Origin: Herminiimonas sp.
GTDB lineage: Bacteria; Pseudomonadota; Gammaproteobacteria; Burkholderiales; Burkholderiaceae
Assembly (NCBI RefSeq): GCF_030655415.1
Contig: NZ_JAURVN010000015.1
Span: 248,001-312,000 of the forward strand
Reading direction: 5' to 3'
Length of the DNA: 64,000 nt
The translations under genes were made by a program, and so were the position numbers. Below the pieces are notes generated by a model that was not told the origin of the DNA, did not search any database, and saw only the letters and a list, made by a program, of their open reading frames with translations. Position 1 is the first letter of the stretch; each line of letters starts with the position of its first letter. Below, piece after piece: positions 34,935 to 43,859 of the stretch.

Positions 34935-36098
34935 TTAAAGTCCTGCTGCTGCGCGCAATGCTGCTGCCTTGTCGGTACGTTCCCAGGTGAACTCTGGTTC
35001 TTCGCGACCGAAGTGACCGTAGGCTGCAGTTTTTTGATAAATCGGACGCAACAGATCCAGCATTTGCACGATGCCTTTTGGACGCAGGTCGAAATGCTCG
35101 AGCACCAATTGCGCGATTTTTTCATCGCTGATTTTGCCTGTACCAAATGTTGTGACCATCACCGAGGTTGGTTTAGCCACGCCAATTGCGTACGAAATCT
35201 GAATCTGCGCGCGCTCTGCCAAACCAGCTGCGACAATATTTTTCGCAACATAACGGCCAGCGTAAGCAGCGGAACGATCGACCTTCGATGGATCCTTGCC
35301 GGAGAACGCGCCGCCACCGTGTGGAGCTGCGCCGCCGTAGGTGTCAACGATGATTTTACGACCGGTCAAACCGCAATCGCCTTGCGGACCGCCGATGACG
35401 AAACGACCTGTTGGATTGACCAGGAAACGTGTGTCTTTCAACCATTCAGCCGGTACGACAGGTTTGATGATGCTTTCAATGACAGCTTCTTCGATGTCTT
35501 TGTGTTGCATTTCTGGAGCGTGCTGCGTCGACAATACGATGGTGTCAATCGACACTGGACGGCCATCAACATAACGCAAGGTGACTTGCGATTTTGCATC
35601 CGGACGCAGCCATGGCAAACGACCATCTTTGCGCAATTCTGATTGGCGCTCAACGATGCGGTGCGCATAGTGAATCGCGGCCGGCATCAATTCTGCCGTT
35701 TCGTCGCAAGCATAACCAAACATCAAGCCTTGATCGCCAGCGCCTTGATCGAGATCAATACCTGCGCCTTCATCGACACCTTGTGCGATGTCTGGCGATT
35801 GCTTGTCGTATGCGACCAAAACTGCGCAGCTTTTGTAATCGATACCGTAATCAGCGTTGTCGTAACCGATACGCTTGATGGTTTGACGCGCGACTTCGAT
35901 GTAATCGACGTTGGCAAACGTGGTGATTTCACCAGCCAAAACAACCAGGCCAGTGTTGCAAAGAGTTTCAGCCGCTACGCGCGCTTTTGGGTCTTGCTGG
36001 AAAATTGCATCGAGGATCGCGTCGGAGATTTGATCGGCAACCTTATCAGGGTGGCCTTCAGAGACGGATTCGGAGGTGAACAAAAAATCATTAGCCAT
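34935..36098 (-). CDS. metK: S-adenosylmethionine synthetase
   Basis: MetK makes S-adenosylmethionine from methionine and ATP. The 387-residue protein has the hallmark segments [28 protein letters not shown] and the glycine-rich [19 protein letters not shown]. It is divergent from the acyltransferase gene; the 190-bp interval between them holds both promoters. No SAM riboswitch was recognised there, though a short GTCGC/GCGAC repeat is present near 36128-36155. Confidence 0.98.
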   Translation of the reverse strand: MANDFLFTSESVSEGHPDKVADQISDAILDAIFQQDPKARVAAETLCNTGLVVLAGEITTFANVDYIEVARQTIKRIGYDNADYGIDYKSCAVLVAYDKQSPDIAQGVDEGAGIDLDQGAGDQGLMFGYACDETAELMPAAIHYAHRIVERQSELRKDGRLPWLRPDAKSQVTLRYVDGRPVSIDTIVLSTQHAPEMQHKDIEEAVIESIIKPVVPAEWLKDTRFLVNPTGRFVIGGPQGDCGLTGRKIIVDTYGGAAPHGGGAFSGKDPSKVDRSAAYAGRYVAKNIVAAGLAERAQIQISYAIGVAKPTSVMVTTFGTGKISDEKIAQLVLEHFDLRPKGIVQMLDLLRPIYQKTAAYGHFGREEPEFTWERTDKAAALRAAAGL

Positions 36099-36288
36099 CG
36101 CAGGGTCTTTCTATAGTTGGTTGGATGTCGCGGTCAACTAAGTGAGCCTGCGACGCTTTAGCGAAATTTATATACCGTCTCGCAAGTTGTCATTAACTCG
36201 GCGGTTGCTGCTTTGTGCTATTTTACGCCTCTTGAAATAAATCGGCAAAGTCTCTTGTGAGATAGGGTCGAATCCTCCAAAAAATCGC

Positions 36289-37161
36289 ATGCTCGTCCTC
36301 ACTTTCCGCCTGTTATCTTTTTTGCCTTTGCCACTTTTGCATGCAATTGGCAGCGCGCTCGGTTGGGCTGTTTATCTTTCCTCATCAAAATACCGTAGCC
36401 GCCTGCAAGAAAATATTCAACAAGCGGGTTTTGGCGAGCATTTATCGGCTGCCGTTGCCGAAGCCGGCAAGAACATGCTGGAGTTGCCCTTCGTCTGGTG
36501 CGCATCCCCACAGCGCGTACTCAAGTCTATTCAAGTCGACAATTGGAATGTGGTCGAAGCCGCACAAGAGGCCAAGCGCGGCATTATATTTTTGACGCCA
36601 CATCTAGGTTGCTTTGAAATATCAGCCCAGGTTGCTGCCGCTAAATTGCCACTGACTGTTTTATATCGCCCGCCTAAGCAGGAAGCATTAAAGCCGCTGA
36701 TCGAAGATGCGCGCACGCGCCACAATCTGTCTTTGGCTCCTGCAAATTTGAGCGGCGTACGCAGCCTGTTCAAAGTATTGAAACGTAACGGCGCCATCGG
36801 CTTGCTGCCGGACCAGGTCCCGCAAAATGGTGAAGGCGTGTGGGCTGATTTCTTTGGCAAACCTGCGTACACCATGACCTTGCCAGCCAAGATGCTGGAA
36901 ATGACAGGCGCCGCGATGATATTGGCATTCGCCGAACGTCTGCCACGCGGCCAAGGTTATCGCTTGCATCTGCAGTCATTCACGATGAAAGCAGACCTCA
37001 GCCCTGAACAACAAGTACGCGCCATCAATGCCGCAATGGAAAAACTAATCGCGCTCTGCCCTGCACAATATTTCTGGAGCTATAACCATTACAAAGTGCC
37101 AGCTGGCGTTGCAGCTCCAAGTGAATCGCAAACCGCCAATCCAGACAAGGACCTCGCATGA
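36289..37161 (+). CDS. LpxL/HtrB-type lysophospholipid acyltransferase (first copy)
   Basis: This inner-membrane acyltransferase of the lipid A late-acylation family has 290 residues, an N-terminal membrane helix and the catalytic H-X4-E motif HLGCFE in GIIFLTPHLGCFEISAQ. Downstream blocks LYRPPKQEALKPLIE and GAIGLLPDQVPQNGEGVWADFFG match the family. It overlaps the next acyltransferase gene by four bases (ATGA). The acyl chain and target position cannot be told from sequence. Confidence 0.9.
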   Translation: MLVLTFRLLSFLPLPLLHAIGSALGWAVYLSSSKYRSRLQENIQQAGFGEHLSAAVAEAGKNMLELPFVWCASPQRVLKSIQVDNWNVVEAAQEAKRGIIFLTPHLGCFEISAQVAAAKLPLTVLYRPPKQEALKPLIEDARTRHNLSLAPANLSGVRSLFKVLKRNGAIGLLPDQVPQNGEGVWADFFGKPAYTMTLPAKMLEMTGAAMILAFAERLPRGQGYRLHLQSFTMKADLSPEQQVRAINAAMEKLIALCPAQYFWSYNHYKVPAGVAAPSESQTANPDKDLA

Positions 37162-38057
37162 GATTGATGGTCATCTTGATGTGGCTACTGCATTGGTTTC
37201 CCTTACCAGTGATTGCCCGTTTGGGCGAAGCCATCGGCAGTCTGCTGTTTGTTTACAAGAAAAAACGGCGCCGCATTACGCTGATTAATCTCGAATTATG
37301 TTTTCCTGAATGGACTGCAGAAGAACGCCAGCGCATTGCGAAAAAACATTTCCAGTATTACGCGCGCAGCGTGCTGGAACGCGGCATTTTGTGGTGGGGA
37401 TCTGAAGCACGTTTGCGCAGATTGATCATAGTTGAACCCTCCGTACCGCTGGCTGAAATCAATGCCAGCCCGACTATTCTTTTGTGCCCGCATTTCGTCA
37501 GCCTGGATGTCGCCGGCGTCGCGGTGATGCTGGAATCTTCGTTGTGCTCTATCTATACACAACAATTGAATCCGGTCTTCGATGAAGTATTGCGCAAGGG
37601 CCGTTCGCGCTTTCGTCCGGTCAAATTATTTTCGCGCAGCGATGGCGTCAAACCCATTATCCGCGCCATGCGCGAACATCTGCCTTTCTTCATGTTGCCG
37701 GATATGGATTTTGGCGAGAAGGATGCAGAGTTCGTTCCTTTCTTCGGGATTCCCGCAGCTACGTTGACCGCTCCCGCGCGCATCGCGGCAGCAACTAATG
37801 CCAAAGTAATTCCGGTGGTCGCCACTTATTTGCCGAATTACCGCGGCTGGACTATCAAGTTTTACCCGGCTTGGGAAAACTTCCCGGGCGATGACGTCAC
37901 CGCAGCGACGCGCACGATGAACGCATTCATCGAAGACCGCGCGCGTGAAGCGCCAGCCGAATATTTCTGGACACACAAGCGCTTCAAAACGCGTCCAGCA
38001 GGAGAAACCAGCTTCTACGAATCCATTACATCGGATGAAGTGCCTCCTGCTTACTAA
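37158..38057 (+). CDS. LpxL/LpxM-type lipid A acyltransferase (second copy)
   Basis: A second family member of 299 residues, translationally coupled to the first. The catalytic motif is H-X4-D, HFVSLD, in ILLCPHFVSLDVAGVA, and the loop FMLPDMDFGEKDAEFVPFFG is present. Two adjacent acyltransferases with different motifs suggest sequential addition of two secondary acyl chains to lipid A. It is followed after 68 bp by dapF on the same strand. Confidence 0.9.
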   Translation: MRLMVILMWLLHWFPLPVIARLGEAIGSLLFVYKKKRRRITLINLELCFPEWTAEERQRIAKKHFQYYARSVLERGILWWGSEARLRRLIIVEPSVPLAEINASPTILLCPHFVSLDVAGVAVMLESSLCSIYTQQLNPVFDEVLRKGRSRFRPVKLFSRSDGVKPIIRAMREHLPFFMLPDMDFGEKDAEFVPFFGIPAATLTAPARIAAATNAKVIPVVATYLPNYRGWTIKFYPAWENFPGDDVTAATRTMNAFIEDRAREAPAEYFWTHKRFKTRPAGETSFYESITSDEVPPAY

Positions 38058-38125
38058 GCAATGCATGAATGCGAATACGTGCAGGCATTTTTACCATGCA
38101 CGGTCAGCGGCTTTATAATCGAAAA

Positions 38126-38977
38126 ATGAAAATCAAATTCACAAAAATGCATGGCGCCGGCAACGATTTCGTTGTCATCGATGCCATCAATCAAGCCATC
38201 GATTTCACGCCAACGCAATGGCAATATCTGGCAGACCGTCGCTTTGGCGTCGGTGCCGATCAAATGCTGGTGGTCGAAAAACCGCAGGCAGCGGGCGTTG
38301 ATTTTCGCTATCGGATCTATAACGCCGATGGCGGCGAAGTCGAGCAATGCGGTAACGGCGCGCGCGCTTTCGTCAAGTTTGTCACCGACAAAAAACTGAC
38401 GAACAAACATGCGATCAAGGTAGAAACCATGTCCGGCATTATCGAGCCGCGGCTGGAAGCGAATGGTCAGATCACGGTTGATATGGGCCCGCCGATTTTG
38501 ACGCCGGAAGACGTACCTTTCAACACCACCGATTTGCTCTGCAAAGCAGATGGCGACGAAACCTTGTGGCCGCTGGATATCAAAGGTGAGACCTACTGGA
38601 TCGCTGCATTGTCTATGGGCAATCCGCATGCAGTGCAAGTTGTGGCCGATGTCGAAACCGCGCCGGTGCGCGAAGACGGCGTCTTGATCGAGCATCACCC
38701 GCGCTTTCCAAAACGCGTCAACGTAGGCTTCATGCAAGTCATCGACACCCATCAAATCAAATTGCGCGTGTTTGAACGTGGCGCCGGCGAAACATTGGCT
38801 TGCGGCACCGGCGCTTGTGCGGCGGTGGTTTCCGGCATTCGACGTGGCTTGTTGACATCACCAGTCAAGGTACAAACCCGCGGCGGTGAATTATCGATAG
38901 CATGGGCTGGCAGCTCATCGCCGGTCTTGCTGACCGGCCCGGCCGTCACGGTATTCGAAGGCGAAATCGAACTTTAG
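38126..38977 (+). CDS. dapF: diaminopimelate epimerase
   Basis: DapF converts LL- to meso-diaminopimelate for lysine and peptidoglycan synthesis. The 283-residue protein starts [18 protein letters not shown] and has both catalytic cysteines: [10 protein letters not shown] and [12 protein letters not shown]. The ATG at 38126 is chosen to fit the family N-terminus; a longer frame from 38069 has no support. Confidence 0.97.
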   Translation: MKIKFTKMHGAGNDFVVIDAINQAIDFTPTQWQYLADRRFGVGADQMLVVEKPQAAGVDFRYRIYNADGGEVEQCGNGARAFVKFVTDKKLTNKHAIKVETMSGIIEPRLEANGQITVDMGPPILTPEDVPFNTTDLLCKADGDETLWPLDIKGETYWIAALSMGNPHAVQVVADVETAPVREDGVLIEHHPRFPKRVNVGFMQVIDTHQIKLRVFERGAGETLACGTGACAAVVSGIRRGLLTSPVKVQTRGGELSIAWAGSSSPVLLTGPAVTVFEGEIEL

Positions 38978-39125
38978 AATTCAACCTTAATCGACATCAG
39001 CAGAATTGCTTGCCAAGCGCCGATGTCGGTTAAAATCATCGCAAATTAGCCGAACATCGATCGCAAATCCGCACGATGTCGATTTGGCGCTTTTGCCCAC
39101 AGTTTTCTCTATTCAAACAAGACAC

Positions 39126-39794
39126 ATGACATCTCCACTGGACTCCAACGCCGTTGCCGACTACTTGCTGAACACTCCGCATTTTTTTGAAGAACATGCT
39201 GAAGTATTGGCACAGGTAAAACTGTCTAGCCCACTCGGCGGCCGCACCTTGTCTTTGCAAGAACGACAAATGGATGTGATGCGCGAAAAGTTCAAGATCA
39301 TGGAAATGCGCATGGCTGATTTGATCCGCATCGGCCAAGAGAACGATCAAATTTCACACAAGTTTCATGCATGGACGCGCTCGCTGTTATTAGCACGCAA
39401 CGATGTCGATCTGCCGCACACATTGACGACCGGTTTGCAAAACGCGTTCTCTGTGCCGCACGTCACTTTACGTTTGTGGGGCGTGTCCGAAGAATTCGCA
39501 CACACATGGTTTGCGGCGCCGGTTTCTGCAGATTCACGTTTGTTCTCGAACGGCTTGACCGTGCCTTTCTGCGGCAGCAACAACGATTTTGAAGCGGCTT
39601 CATGGTTGGAAGATGCGCCGTCAATTCAATCGCTGGCCTTGCTGCCTTTGCGTTTGGATGATGCGACTGAAGCCTTCGGTTTGCTGGTGCTCGGCTCATC
39701 CGATCCACATCGTTTCACTTCGGATATGGCGACTGACTTTTTGACCAACATTGGTCAAACCGCCAGCGCTGCGCTGTCGAGTTTGCTCGACTAA
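39126..39794 (+). CDS. DUF484 family protein (GAF-like)
   Basis: The 222-residue protein belongs to DUF484, found next to xerC in many proteobacteria. It has a short helical N-terminal part (VADYLLNTPHFFEEHAEVLA, LSLQERQMDVMREKFKIME) and a C-terminal GAF-like domain with VTLRLWGV and FGLLVLGSSDPHRF. Function is unknown. ATG 39126 gives MTSPLDSNAVADYLL, the usual start. It precedes xerC by eight bases, so they are co-transcribed. Confidence 0.9.
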   Translation: MTSPLDSNAVADYLLNTPHFFEEHAEVLAQVKLSSPLGGRTLSLQERQMDVMREKFKIMEMRMADLIRIGQENDQISHKFHAWTRSLLLARNDVDLPHTLTTGLQNAFSVPHVTLRLWGVSEEFAHTWFAAPVSADSRLFSNGLTVPFCGSNNDFEAASWLEDAPSIQSLALLPLRLDDATEAFGLLVLGSSDPHRFTSDMATDFLTNIGQTASAALSSLLD

Positions 39795-39802
39795 ATCCCA
39801 TC

Positions 39803-40759
39803 GTGAGCGTTGCAGGCAATCAGGCTTATCTGGATGGTTATCTCGATAACCTGATCAGCCAGCGACAATTGTCGCCGCTCACCGTCACCAGCTATAGACG
39901 CGATTTGCTTGAATTGCTCGCGCTGGCGACCGCAACTGACGGCACCGCATCTCTCTCAGCTGTCACTCATTTCCAGGTCAGAAAATTCGCCGCTCAATTA
40001 CATGCGCATGGTTTGAACGCGCGCTCGATTGCACGCAAGCTTTCTGCATGGCGCGGCTTCTTCAACTGGCTATCTGAACAAAACGCGATTACGTCGAATC
40101 CGGTCGATGGCATCAAGGCACCGAAGCGCACCAAACCCTTGCCGAAAGCGTTGGCAGCCGACGATGCGGTGCGCCTGGTAGCAGAAACCAGTCCAGGGAA
40201 AAATGCAGACTCCGCGATGCAGCAATGCAATCACGCGATGTTTGAATTACTGTATTCCAGCGGCTTGCGCGTTTCAGAACTGGTCGGACTAGACTTTAGA
40301 TATGCCAAGGAAAAAAACTACGTTTCCGCAGGCTGGATAGATTTCGATGCACACGAAGTCATGGTTACCGGCAAAGGTAACAAGATGCGCAGCGTGCCTA
40401 TCGGGCAAGCGGCGATAGACGCACTCAAGTCATGGCTGGCGATACGCGACACCTTGGTAAAACTCGATCCACATCCGCTGTTCTTGAGTGAGCGTGGCAC
40501 ACGTGTGTCAGCGCGCGTGGTTCAACTGCGTCTGAAAGCGCATGCTCAGGCGGTTGGCTTACCTATGGATGTGCATCCGCATGTGCTGCGGCACTCTTTT
40601 GCTTCGCATGTTTTGCAATCATCCGGCGACTTGCGCGCTGTGCAGGAAATGCTAGGTCATGCGTCCATTTCAGCTACACAAATTTATACCTCGCTGGATT
40701 TTCAAAGACTGGCGCAGGTCTACGACGCGGCGCATCCACGCGCCAAGAAAAAGATCTAG
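39803..40759 (+). CDS. xerC: tyrosine recombinase XerC
   Basis: XerC with XerD resolves chromosome dimers at dif. The 318-residue protein has an N-terminal SAM-like domain and a C-terminal catalytic domain with the expected residues: Arg in SSGLRVSELVGL, Lys in VTGKGNKMRSVP, the HxxR in HPHVLRHSFASH, the His in LGHASISATQ and the Tyr in IYTSLDFQRL. The start is GTG at 39803. There is a small insertion between residues 175 and 185 (RYAKEKNYVSAG) compared with E. coli. Family and context agree. Confidence 0.93.
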   Translation: MSVAGNQAYLDGYLDNLISQRQLSPLTVTSYRRDLLELLALATATDGTASLSAVTHFQVRKFAAQLHAHGLNARSIARKLSAWRGFFNWLSEQNAITSNPVDGIKAPKRTKPLPKALAADDAVRLVAETSPGKNADSAMQQCNHAMFELLYSSGLRVSELVGLDFRYAKEKNYVSAGWIDFDAHEVMVTGKGNKMRSVPIGQAAIDALKSWLAIRDTLVKLDPHPLFLSERGTRVSARVVQLRLKAHAQAVGLPMDVHPHVLRHSFASHVLQSSGDLRAVQEMLGHASISATQIYTSLDFQRLAQVYDAAHPRAKKKI

Positions 40760-40821
40760 CAAACATTCTGACAGGCCGGCGATACCGGCAACCCACCAAA
40801 GCCAGACTTTACAAGAAACAG

Positions 40822-40844
40822 GTATATTGCAACTCAATTGCAAA
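40822..40844. promoter_or_regulatory. candidate Zur operator upstream of the fur-family gene
   Basis: TTGCAACTCAATTGCAA at 40827-40843 is a palindrome with six-base arms, extended leftward by GTATA. Its reverse complement matches a site at 43717-43737 at 20 of 21 positions. It overlaps the putative -35 box of this gene, so repressor binding would block transcription. Confidence 0.75.
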
Positions 40845-40856
40845 TTGCGGCATAAT
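40827..40856 (+). promoter_or_regulatory. candidate promoter of the Zur-like gene
   Basis: TTGCAA (40827-40832) and CATAAT (40851-40856), 18 bp apart, form a plausible sigma-70 promoter inside and just after the operator candidate, 28 bp before the ATG. Confidence 0.5.
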
Positions 40857-40884
40857 CTGCGCATCACTTCATCACTGCATCATC

Positions 40885-41412
40885 ATGAAAAAATCCACCG
40901 CTCCAGATTTGCTGGCATTGGCTGAAAGCCAGTTACGTACCACCTCAGTGCGCGCCACCGATGCACGCATCAAGGTGCTGGCCGCATTGCTGGGCGCGCG
41001 TTATGCTTTTTCGCATCAGGACATACAAGACACGCTGCTCGAGATGGACAGAGTCACGCTGTACCGCGCCCTGGATAGCCTGACCGACGCGGGATTGGCG
41101 CACAAGATCGCTGGCGATGATCGCGTGTTCCGCTATAACGCCGGCATGGAAGAAATCGCACACGGCAAACATCCGACGCAACAACATCAGCACGGTCACT
41201 TCAAATGTACGCGTTGCGCCAAGGTGTTTTGCATCGATAACGTCGATGAACAATTGCTGGCACCGGACGCTAAACAGAACATCAACCCATCGGCTGCAAC
41301 CTTGCGCCAGCAATTACAAAAGGTTTTGCAAAGCACGCTGGGTAAAGGCTTTCAAAGCCACGAGATAGAACTGACCATCAAGGGGTTTTGCGCCGACTGC
41401 GCCGCACATTAA
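40885..41412 (+). CDS. zur: Fur-family transcriptional regulator, Zur-like
   Basis: This 175-residue Fur-family repressor has an N-terminal winged helix (FSHQDIQDTLLEMDRVTLYRA region) and a C-terminal metal-binding dimerisation domain. Structural zinc cysteines are visible as CTRC in GHFKCTRCAKVFC and CADC near the C-terminus, with a histidine-rich QQHQHGH before them. Zinc sensing is inferred from the next gene (a zinc-type COG0523 GTPase) and from the shared operator with a ZnuD-like receptor. The candidate operator overlaps its own promoter, so it may be autoregulated. Assignment to Zur rather than Fur is likely but not proven. Confidence 0.8.
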   Translation: MKKSTAPDLLALAESQLRTTSVRATDARIKVLAALLGARYAFSHQDIQDTLLEMDRVTLYRALDSLTDAGLAHKIAGDDRVFRYNAGMEEIAHGKHPTQQHQHGHFKCTRCAKVFCIDNVDEQLLAPDAKQNINPSAATLRQQLQKVLQSTLGKGFQSHEIELTIKGFCADCAAH

Positions 41413-41486
41413 ATACACAGTGGTAATTCAGCTCACGATTCAATAGCTCATTTGAACCAACGCTTTTAACGCAAGAATTAAAACTC

Positions 41487-42551
41487 ATGGCACTCATTCC
41501 TACTACCATCCTGACCGGCTTTCTGGGCGCAGGCAAAACCACGCTGCTCAATCGCATTCTGCAAGAGCCACACGGCTTCAAGATTGCGGTGATTGAAAAC
41601 GAATTCGGCCAGGAAAATATCGACAACGAAATCCTGGTGCAGGATGGCACCGAGCAAATCGTCGAGATGAACAATGGTTGCATTTGCTGCACCGTGCGTG
41701 GCGACTTGATCGTCGCACTGACTGCATTGGCGCAACGTCGTCGTGATGGTGAGCTGCAATTCGATCACGTCGTCATCGAAACCACAGGGCTCGCCAATCC
41801 CGGCCCGGTCGCGCAAACTTTTTTCATCGATGAAGAAGTAGCAGCCGACTATCTGGTCGATGCCATCATCACCGTGGTCGATGCCAAGCATGCGATGCAC
41901 CAACTCGACACCTATGAAGAAGCACAACGCCAGGTAGGTTTCGCCGACAAATTGCTGTTATCCAAAACAGATCTGGTGAGCGCAGACGAATTAAAGATGT
42001 TGACCGAACGCATCAAACGCATCAATCCGCGTGCACCGATCAGCACTATCGATTTCGGCAAAGTAGTAATCGCTGACGTGCTGGACCTGCGCGGCTTCAA
42101 CCTGAACGACAAACTGGAAATCGATCCCGACTTCATCGCGGCCGAAGAACATGCACACGATCACGAGCATCACGACCACTCCTGCGATGCCGCCTGCACT
42201 CACGATGGCGACGATGCGCACCATCATCATGACCACCATCACGGCCATCACAGCGATAACATCGCCGCTTTCGTATTCAAGAGCGACAGACCATTCAATA
42301 CCGAGAAGCTGGATGAATTCCTCGGCGGTATCGTGCAGGTTTTCGGGCCGCGCATGTTGCGCTATAAAGGTGTCTTGTGGATGGATGGCGCTGACCGCAA
42401 AGTGGTCTTCCAAGGCGTGCACCAGATCATGGGCACCGACATAGGCGGCAAGTGGGGCGAGGATGAAATCCGCTCTAACAAAATGGTATTTATCGGACAG
42501 AATCTGCCAAAAGAAACTTTTATTTACGGATTGGAACAATGTTTGGTATAA
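41487..42551 (+). CDS. COG0523 G3E GTPase with histidine-rich loop, zinc chaperone type
   Basis: The 354-residue protein has a Walker A motif GFLGAGKTT (11-19), the metal motif CXCC in NNGCICCTVRGD (Cys 65, 67, 68), IETTGLANPGPV, and SKTD as the guanine-specific box. Between residues 222 and 255 it carries sixteen histidines with aspartates, a likely metal-binding segment, then a CobW C-terminal domain. COG0523 proteins insert or ferry metals; a place next to a Zur-like gene points to zinc. It starts 74 bp after that gene. Confidence 0.9.
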   Translation: MALIPTTILTGFLGAGKTTLLNRILQEPHGFKIAVIENEFGQENIDNEILVQDGTEQIVEMNNGCICCTVRGDLIVALTALAQRRRDGELQFDHVVIETTGLANPGPVAQTFFIDEEVAADYLVDAIITVVDAKHAMHQLDTYEEAQRQVGFADKLLLSKTDLVSADELKMLTERIKRINPRAPISTIDFGKVVIADVLDLRGFNLNDKLEIDPDFIAAEEHAHDHEHHDHSCDAACTHDGDDAHHHHDHHHGHHSDNIAAFVFKSDRPFNTEKLDEFLGGIVQVFGPRMLRYKGVLWMDGADRKVVFQGVHQIMGTDIGGKWGEDEIRSNKMVFIGQNLPKETFIYGLEQCLV

Positions 42552-42665
42552 ACTAGCCCAGTTTTTAGCTCAGGATAGAGCGGCCGGGGCGATGCGAAAG
42601 GCATTAAATCGCACGCAGAGCACGATGGATCCGAGTGTGGGAAAGTTCATTGAGGATAAGGGACT

Positions 42666-43637
42666 ATGAACGCAACCGTCACAAAATCTGCAAAAAGCGC
42701 AAAAAAAACTGCCACTAAAAAGGCCGTTACACCTGCTCGTTCCAAACCGGCAGCCAAAACGACCGCGGCGAAGTCAACTGCAAAGTCAGCGACAAAAACG
42801 CTCGCAGGGAAAATCGTCAAGGCACTGAAAAAGGCAGTCAAACCGGCGACCAAGCCTGCTGTTAAATCGGCAGCCAAGGCAGCAAAAAAAGCGCCAGCGA
42901 AGAGTGCGGTAAAATCCACCAAGGTCGCTGCAAAAACAAAAGTGGTGGCCAAGAAAACCGCCGCGGCAAAGAATGTGAAACCTGTAGCGAAACCTGCAGT
43001 CAAAGCAAAAGCTCCTGTTAAGGCAGTAGCGCAACCAATTAAGAAAGTTACTGCAAGCGCGACCAAGGCAATTGCGGTAACCGTAAAAAAAGACGCATCT
43101 CGGTCTGGAGCAGACAGCAGCAAAAAGGTCCTCTCCGCACCAGTAGATAAAATTGAACAACCTGTAGTTTCGAAAGTACGCGAAGTGGCAACTAAATCAA
43201 AAGCAACCCCTACCGCCGATAATGACGGCACCTTGTTATCCGAAGCGCAAATCATGAAGATGGGCGAAAAGGATTACATGAATGCTGCACAACTCGCATT
43301 CTTCAAAAATCGCCTCCAGCAACTTGAAAAAGATTTACTGAAAAACGCTGACGAAACCACTGAACATTTGCGTGAAACCGTACTCGTTCCGGATCCAGCT
43401 GATCGCGCAACGATTGAAGAAGAACACGCTTTGGAATTGCGTACGCGTGACCGCGAACGCAAGCTGCTGAAAAAAGTACAGCAATCGATCGCCAGTATCG
43501 ACAGCGGCGACTATGGCTGGTGCGAAGAAACTGGCGAGCCTATCGGCGTCCCACGTTTGCTCGCACGTCCTACAGCAACTTTGTCGCTGGAAGCACAGCA
43601 ACGTCGCGAATTGAAACAAAAATTGTATGGTGACTAA
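42666..43637 (+). CDS. dksA: DksA-type RNA polymerase regulator with long histone-like N-terminal tail
   Basis: DksA binds the secondary channel of RNA polymerase and, with ppGpp, controls rRNA and amino-acid promoters. This protein has 323 residues, about twice the usual 150. Residues 1-185 are mostly Lys, Ala, Pro, Thr and Val, like histone H1 or AlgP tails. The DksA part begins near 190; the coiled-coil tip keeps D243 and D246 in DPADRATIEEE, and ELRTRDRERKLLKK follows. In the zinc finger only C286 remains (CEETG); the other three positions are Thr, Ser and Ala (ATLSLEA). It is thus a zinc-independent type. AGGATAAGGG precedes the ATG. Confidence 0.9.
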   Translation: MNATVTKSAKSAKKTATKKAVTPARSKPAAKTTAAKSTAKSATKTLAGKIVKALKKAVKPATKPAVKSAAKAAKKAPAKSAVKSTKVAAKTKVVAKKTAAAKNVKPVAKPAVKAKAPVKAVAQPIKKVTASATKAIAVTVKKDASRSGADSSKKVLSAPVDKIEQPVVSKVREVATKSKATPTADNDGTLLSEAQIMKMGEKDYMNAAQLAFFKNRLQQLEKDLLKNADETTEHLRETVLVPDPADRATIEEEHALELRTRDRERKLLKKVQQSIASIDSGDYGWCEETGEPIGVPRLLARPTATLSLEAQQRRELKQKLYGD

Positions 43638-43670
43638 TTCCAGCTGGAATTAATCGCGATTCATTTACAA

Positions 43671-43710
43671 ACAAAGCGCGCGGCCCTCTATCCGCGCGCT
43701 TTGTTTTTTT
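43671..43710 (+). terminator. dksA terminator
   Basis: ACAAAGCGCGCGG (43671-43683) pairs with CCGCGCGCTTTGT (43692-43704), followed by TTTTTT. A perfect, strong hairpin 33 bp after the stop; the operator candidate begins seven bases later. Confidence 0.96.
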
Positions 43711-43716
43711 GTAGAA

Positions 43717-43737
43717 TGCAATTGTGTTGCAATATAC
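43717..43737. promoter_or_regulatory. candidate Zur operator upstream of the DUF2946-like gene and TonB receptor
   Basis: TGCAATTGTGTTGCA, followed by ATATAC, has five-base palindromic arms. In reverse complement it equals the site at 40822-40842 except at the central base. It lies 123 bp before the DUF2946-like start. Its orientation relative to the downstream gene is opposite to the other site. Confidence 0.75.
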
Positions 43738-43859
43738 GATTCACTGCATAGACGGTGAGGCATTAATCTTTGCCCGCCCTCGACTCGGTGCAAAGCTATG
43801 CTCTACTCTTCAGCGTATTTAGTCTGATGCAAACGTCCCGTAAATAAACGAGTGATTTT

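Noticed and set aside
36099..36288. SAM riboswitch before metK
   Set aside because: None of the SAM riboswitch class signatures I know is visible in the leader.
42552..42665. G-rich stretch between the COG0523 gene and dksA considered as tRNA or small RNA
   Set aside because: No cloverleaf or stable single hairpin could be drawn; it probably is just the dksA leader.
42647..43255. 202-codon minus-strand frame opposite the DksA tail
   Set aside because: Reverse complement of Lys/Ala codons gives Phe/Ala/Leu runs that resemble a membrane protein by chance.
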